Shown piece after piece: positions 60,595 through 64,000 of a DNA stretch of 64,000 nt (position 1 is its first letter; every line of letters begins with the position of its first letter). The notes below the pieces were generated by a model. The model was not told where the DNA came from. It worked only from the letters and a program-made list of their open reading frames with translations, and made no database searches. Both the position numbers and the translations under genes were made by a program. The stretch comes from Bin87 sp965204905 (GTDB lineage: Bacteria > Chloroflexota > Dehalococcoidia > Lucifugimonadales > UBA3495). The stretch is from assembly GCA_965204905.1 (NCBI GenBank), contig OZ242042.1:62001-126000 (forward strand). Direction: 5' to 3'.

Positions 60595-61476
60595 TTAGAT
60601 AGCGTACTCGGGAATCGCGTGCCGGATGATGACAACGCCCAACTCGCGGGCAGCGGCGTCCATTTCCGCCGGCCATTCGTGATGAGTTACCAGATAGGCG
60701 GCTGTGGGAACGCCGGTGACTCTTCCGATCAACTCTGCGCGGCGGCTGGCAGCTTCCAGATCTTCACGGTTGAATGTGACCGACACTTCGACGACGGCCA
60801 GACCTTCGGTTTCGTCGTCGTCATGGGCGGCGCGGGCGATGATGTCGGGGCGGTAGTGGTCCAGGAATTCCTCGCGAGAGATCAGTCCTTCCTGGCGAGC
60901 ATTCAAGAACGGCCTTCTGATCCTTGCCCGTTCGGCCAAGACGGCAATTTCCATATAGCCGTCAAGGATGCCGTCGATTTCAGCAGCGCATACATCCTCG
61001 TAAGCTTCACCTCGAAGCTGCCCTAATGAACCGTTGACGCGCCGGATCTCGCTTTCTATCAGCGGGATGCGTTCCACCGCCTGCTCGATGGCGGGGATGC
61101 GTTCCACCGCCTGCTCGATGGCGGGGATGCGTTCCACCGCCTGCTCGATGGCGGGGATGCGTTCCACCGCCTGCTCGATGGCGGGGATGCGTTCCACCGC
61201 CTGCTCGATGGCGGGGATGCGTTCCACCGCCTGCTCGATGGCGGGGATGCGTTCCACCGCCTGCTCCACAACACCCATCCGTTCCAGGATCAGCTTGATG
61301 CCGTCAGTGTTTTCGCGGCTCATCGCTATGAGCTCGTCGAAATCGTCCGCAGTCAAAAAGCGGAGCAACGGCTGACGGATGCGCGGATACTGTCGCACTT
61401 CCTGAACTATGCGGCGCACGATTTCCGCTTCCGGCGGAATCAGGTCGGTGATGTCGGTTTCACCGGGGATCGTCAT
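60595..61476 (-). CDS. PD-(D/E)xK-like protein with 10-residue tandem repeats
   Basis: 293 residues. The N-terminus (1-60) is helical; residues about 70-137 are seven near-perfect decapeptides of the AVERIPAIEQ type, giving a coiled coil; the C-terminal 120 residues have RPDIIARAAHDDDETEGLAVVEVSVTFNREDLEAASRRAEL and VPTAAYLVTH, which match DUF3782-like nuclease-fold proteins (Asp, then ExS/ExK core). The DNA repeat is a perfect 30-bp unit (see separate entry). Function unknown. The ATG is well placed before the divergent 61477-61554 gap. The number of repeats may vary between strains. Confidence 0.78.
   Translation of the reverse strand: MTIPGETDITDLIPPEAEIVRRIVQEVRQYPRIRQPLLRFLTADDFDELIAMSRENTDGIKLILERMGVVEQAVERIPAIEQAVERIPAIEQAVERIPAIEQAVERIPAIEQAVERIPAIEQAVERIPAIEQAVERIPLIESEIRRVNGSLGQLRGEAYEDVCAAEIDGILDGYMEIAVLAERARIRRPFLNARQEGLISREEFLDHYRPDIIARAAHDDDETEGLAVVEVSVTFNREDLEAASRRAELIGRVTGVPTAAYLVTHHEWPAEMDAAARELGVVIIRHAIPEYAI
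61067..61266 (-). repeat. Perfect 30-bp tandem repeat, 6.7 copies, within a gene
   Basis: Plus-strand unit ATGCGTTCCACCGCCTGCTC plus GATGGCGGGG, with copies starting at 61067, 61097, 61127, 61157, 61187, 61217 and 61247. No mismatches among the copies. It keeps the reading frame (10 codons per unit). Confidence 0.95.
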
Positions 61477-61554
61477 GTTTGCTGCCCGTCAAGGGATATG
61501 GAGGCTGCGGATTCAATGCTACCATACGGCGCGTGTGCCGTAACAGTCGGCAGG

Positions 61555-63240
61555 TCACAGAATCGCGCCGTCGTCGGCATCCAGCATTGCCGCCCGCAGC
61601 AGCGGCACGGGCGGCGCGCCCCACGAGAGGGCGGCGTCGTGGAACCGGCGCAGGGTGTAGGCGGAGCCTTCCTGCCGTCGCCAGTCCTGCCGGAGTTTGA
61701 TCAGCATCAACTTGCCCAGCGTGTAGTTGAGGTAGCCGGGGTCGAAGGTGCCGCGGATGGCCTCCTGGTAGGCAGGGTGTTCCTCCATGTAGGCGTGGGC
61801 CTGGAAGAACCTGGTGGCCTCATCCAGCGTCATGCCCTGGGTGTGCATCCCCAGCGAGCACAGGTAGCGGCAGTTGCGCACCAGGGCCTCCAGCAGTTGG
61901 GTGAGCCACAGGGCTGGGTTGTCGCGCCCGTACTCCGTCTCCAGCATCATCTCTTCGGTGTAGTGCGCCCAGCCCTCGGTGAAGGCGTATGACGTGGCGA
62001 CGCGGTTGATCAGCGACAGTTCGCGCCCGTGCTGCGTATGTCCGTACCGATTGTGCAGGTTGTGAACGTAGTGGCCGGGATAGACCTCGTGGATGCTGAT
62101 GACCTTGAGGGTGTGGTAGTTGAAGTTACTTAGCCATTCCTCCTGCTGGCGCGGCGTCCAGTCCGGTTCCACCGGCGTTACATAGTAGAAGGCTTCGGTG
62201 GCGACCTGCTCCAATCCGCCGGGGGAGTCCATGGCGGCGAAGGCGTAGCGCATGTAGGACGGCGTTTCGGTTACCTGGCAGCGTTCCTCGGAGGGCAGCC
62301 CGATGATGTCGTGGTCGATCAGGGCCTGGCGGATGTCCTCCAGCATATCCCGTGTTTCCGGTATCAGGCTCTCGGCGGTGGGATGGCTGGCGCTGACCAT
62401 CGCCACGGCCTCGCGCACGGATTTGCCCGGAGCGACTAGCGCCGCCGCTTCGTCCAGCCGGCGCAGGTTCTGCTCCAGGTTGGCCTGCCCGATGGAGAGC
62501 ACGTCGGACAGCGGCGTGTCCACCGCCTCGCCCACCGATAGCATCCGGTGGTACAGCCGGGAGCCGATGGCGAACTCCGGGCGGATGCTGCGGGCTTGGA
62601 TGCGGTCGGCGAACTCGGTTACGGCGGCGGACGCAGTTTTGCGGGCGGCGTTGAACTCGGCGGCCACGTCGGGCGCAATGGCGGCGCATTGCTCGGCAGC
62701 ATCAGACAGCCCGGTCTCGTAAAAAGATGCCATGCCTCGGTAGGCGCGCACGGCCATATCACGCACGGGTTCGCCCAACTCCGGCTCGGTAAGGGCATCC
62801 AGGGTCGCCAGGAAGTCGGGAACCTGGCGCAGCGCGGAGGCGGCGGAGCGCAGGCGGTCGGGCAGCGGCGCGTAATCTCGCTGCACGTAGCTGCCCACGC
62901 CGATGTAGCCCACCTGTCGCTGGGGGTTGGTTTCCAGCGTCCGCATCTCCTCCAGGTTGAACAGCTCGCGGCGCAGGAACAGCTCCAGCAGGCTGCGGTT
63001 GAGTCGGTCCATGCGGGCTTCAGGGTCGGCGGCACCATTGGACGCCGGATCAGACGGCAGGGCCGACAGTTGCGCGAGGGTCTGGTGCAGTTCCTCGACG
63101 CGGCGACGGATGTGGCCGGCGGAGAAGTCGGGCAGGCGTCCATCGTACTCGTGCAATCCAATGCGGCTGCCGGCGGTGGGCAGGAAATCCCAGTGTTCGC
63201 GGATGGCGCGTTCGGTGAGGGCCTCGACGGCTTGGTTCAT
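61555..63240 (-). CDS. DUF885 family metallopeptidase-like protein
   Basis: 561 residues from ATG 63240 (MNQAVEALTERAIREHWDFL). DUF885 proteins are a distinct family of predicted zinc peptidases. The metal site is HEVYPGHYVHNLHNRYG (HExxxGH) near residue 380, and a later EGWAHYTEEMMLE provides the third ligand. The start is chosen because upstream codons to 63471 show no similarity and read through the end of the next gene. It has no signal peptide, so cytoplasmic. The Uma2 gene starts upstream, 5 nt away, so they are co-transcribed. Confidence 0.9.
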   Translation of the reverse strand: MNQAVEALTERAIREHWDFLPTAGSRIGLHEYDGRLPDFSAGHIRRRVEELHQTLAQLSALPSDPASNGAADPEARMDRLNRSLLELFLRRELFNLEEMRTLETNPQRQVGYIGVGSYVQRDYAPLPDRLRSAASALRQVPDFLATLDALTEPELGEPVRDMAVRAYRGMASFYETGLSDAAEQCAAIAPDVAAEFNAARKTASAAVTEFADRIQARSIRPEFAIGSRLYHRMLSVGEAVDTPLSDVLSIGQANLEQNLRRLDEAAALVAPGKSVREAVAMVSASHPTAESLIPETRDMLEDIRQALIDHDIIGLPSEERCQVTETPSYMRYAFAAMDSPGGLEQVATEAFYYVTPVEPDWTPRQQEEWLSNFNYHTLKVISIHEVYPGHYVHNLHNRYGHTQHGRELSLINRVATSYAFTEGWAHYTEEMMLETEYGRDNPALWLTQLLEALVRNCRYLCSLGMHTQGMTLDEATRFFQAHAYMEEHPAYQEAIRGTFDPGYLNYTLGKLMLIKLRQDWRRQEGSAYTLRRFHDAALSWGAPPVPLLRAAMLDADDGAIL

Positions 63241-63245
63241 GACAA

Positions 63246-63983
63246 TTACCCTTCTTGCCGGTTTTCCAGTTGCGCTTCCAGTTGACGGATGCGGGCTTCG
63301 GCGGCAATGCGCGCCGCCCGCTCGACATCCCGTTCCTGTGCCAGTTCCTGCTGTTCCCGCAACAGCTCTTGGTGGTTGGGCAGAAACTGCCCGGTCGCTG
63401 GGTTCATAAACCGGAACCATCCCAACCGGCCGTGCAGTTCCAACCCCAGCAGCGGGCTGAATCCCCGGCACTCACCACGCTCCGCGTCCACCGTAACCGC
63501 GATGGGCGTGTACTGACCGTCCACCAGACGATAACCCTGCAACAGCGGCGTGAACAGTCCGCCTTCTGGGTCGTAACGCCAGTATTCCTGCACGCCCCAG
63601 CTTTCGTACAGTCGGTACTTGAACCCGCCATCATTCCGGTAGGTGCTGCTGGACGCTATCTCCATGGCAAAGCTTGGGACTTCATGCTCCAGCCACAAAA
63701 AGTAGGAACGGCGCAACGCGCTGCCCACGTTGGGAATAATGTACACGTCCGGGGCCACACTGACCCGGGGATTGCCCGGCTCATAGTAGATGAACATATG
63801 GCTTGCGACCAGGGTCGTGGGGTCATCCAGCCAAGTTTCCAGCGCGCCCTGCATATAGGCTTGAGGGACAAAGTGAAACATTGACTTTGGCGGCAGCACG
63901 TCGGGCGCGTAAGGGTAATCAATACCGTCATCCGGCTCCGGCGGGCGGGCGAGTGGGGATTTAGCGGTTGCGGGAGTAGTCAT
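63246..63983 (-). CDS. Uma2 family protein with C-terminal coiled coil
   Basis: Fourth Uma2-family protein, 245 residues, of the longer subtype. The core shows RVSVAPDVYIIPNVGSA (Asp) and PSFAMEIASSSTYRNDGGFKYRLYESWGVQEYWRYDPEGG (ExxS ... K), with a short linker and then a charged C-terminal helix (LLREQQELAQERDVERAARIA and AEARIRQLEAQLENRQ), a coiled coil common in Uma2 paralogues. ATG at 63983. Followed by DUF885 after 5 nt. Confidence 0.88.
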   Translation of the reverse strand: MTTPATAKSPLARPPEPDDGIDYPYAPDVLPPKSMFHFVPQAYMQGALETWLDDPTTLVASHMFIYYEPGNPRVSVAPDVYIIPNVGSALRRSYFLWLEHEVPSFAMEIASSSTYRNDGGFKYRLYESWGVQEYWRYDPEGGLFTPLLQGYRLVDGQYTPIAVTVDAERGECRGFSPLLGLELHGRLGWFRFMNPATGQFLPNHQELLREQQELAQERDVERAARIAAEARIRQLEAQLENRQEG

Positions 63984-64000
63984 CAGTCCGCTCCGGGCGC

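Overview
The window reads as chromosome of a high-GC bacterium, most likely a member of the Chloroflexota (Dehalococcoidia or SAR202-like). The reasons are the DUF2298 (Chlor_Arch_YYY type) membrane protein, four Uma2-family nucleases, a two-subunit 2-oxoacid dehydrogenase E1, an archaeal/dissimilatory-type ATP sulfurylase and no plasmid or phage backbone genes. The phylum is inferred from gene content; no rRNA or tRNA gene was seen. About 65 genes are packed on both strands in short operons with 3-20 nt gaps or 4 nt overlaps.

Layout. 1-10 kb: end of ribF, tyrS, a DUF3800 gene, an acyl-CoA mutase whose active-site residues point to isobutyryl-CoA mutase, two Uma2 genes, TPR, SDR and IMPase genes, and an NYN / threonine synthase / Uma2 operon. 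10-17 kb: enoyl-CoA hydratase, ATP sulfurylase, MaoC-like dehydratase, Uma2, aminotransferase and GMC oxidoreductase. 17-22 kb: a minus-strand operon for a lipoylated 2-oxoacid dehydrogenase (E1 alpha, E1 beta, E2) ending in lipB. 22-25 kb: a repeat-rich stretch with a duplicated 5' end of the E1 alpha gene, small membrane proteins and a probable new structured RNA with its own promoter and a 12-bp terminator hairpin. 25-32 kb: CBS protein, split sulfopyruvate-decarboxylase-like enzyme, nitroreductase, a DsbA-like gene with an in-frame UGA, rnc, a HEPN module, ftsY and a substrate-binding lipoprotein. 32-45 kb: NCS2 permease with a regulatory tail, DUF2298 protein, ligA, nitrilase, VapC with two tandem antitoxins, HSDR_N protein, HicB, acs. 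45-64 kb: a helicase-less type IIG-like restriction-modification protein, a rhodanese with an in-frame UGA at the catalytic Cys, thermonuclease, SLC13 transporter, rel, a methyltransferase-HNH fusion, prs, lepB, a repeat-containing nuclease-like protein, a DUF885 peptidase and a fourth Uma2.

The most notable result is two independent genes (27852-28484 and 48515-49351) in which a UGA codon sits exactly where the catalytic cysteine belongs. Each is followed at the right distance by a hairpin that fits the bacterial SECIS model. Read through, both give complete proteins with normal family C-termini, so both are predicted selenoproteins and the organism is predicted to decode selenocysteine. The Sec machinery itself (selA, selB, selC, selD) is not in this window.

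The metabolic genes fit catabolism of branched-chain amino or acyl-CoA compounds (2-oxoacid dehydrogenase, acyl-CoA mutase, enoyl-CoA hydratase, MaoC-like dehydratase, acetyl-CoA synthetase). The many toxin-antitoxin, HEPN, PIN, Uma2 and restriction genes and several short palindromic repeat families mark the accessory parts.
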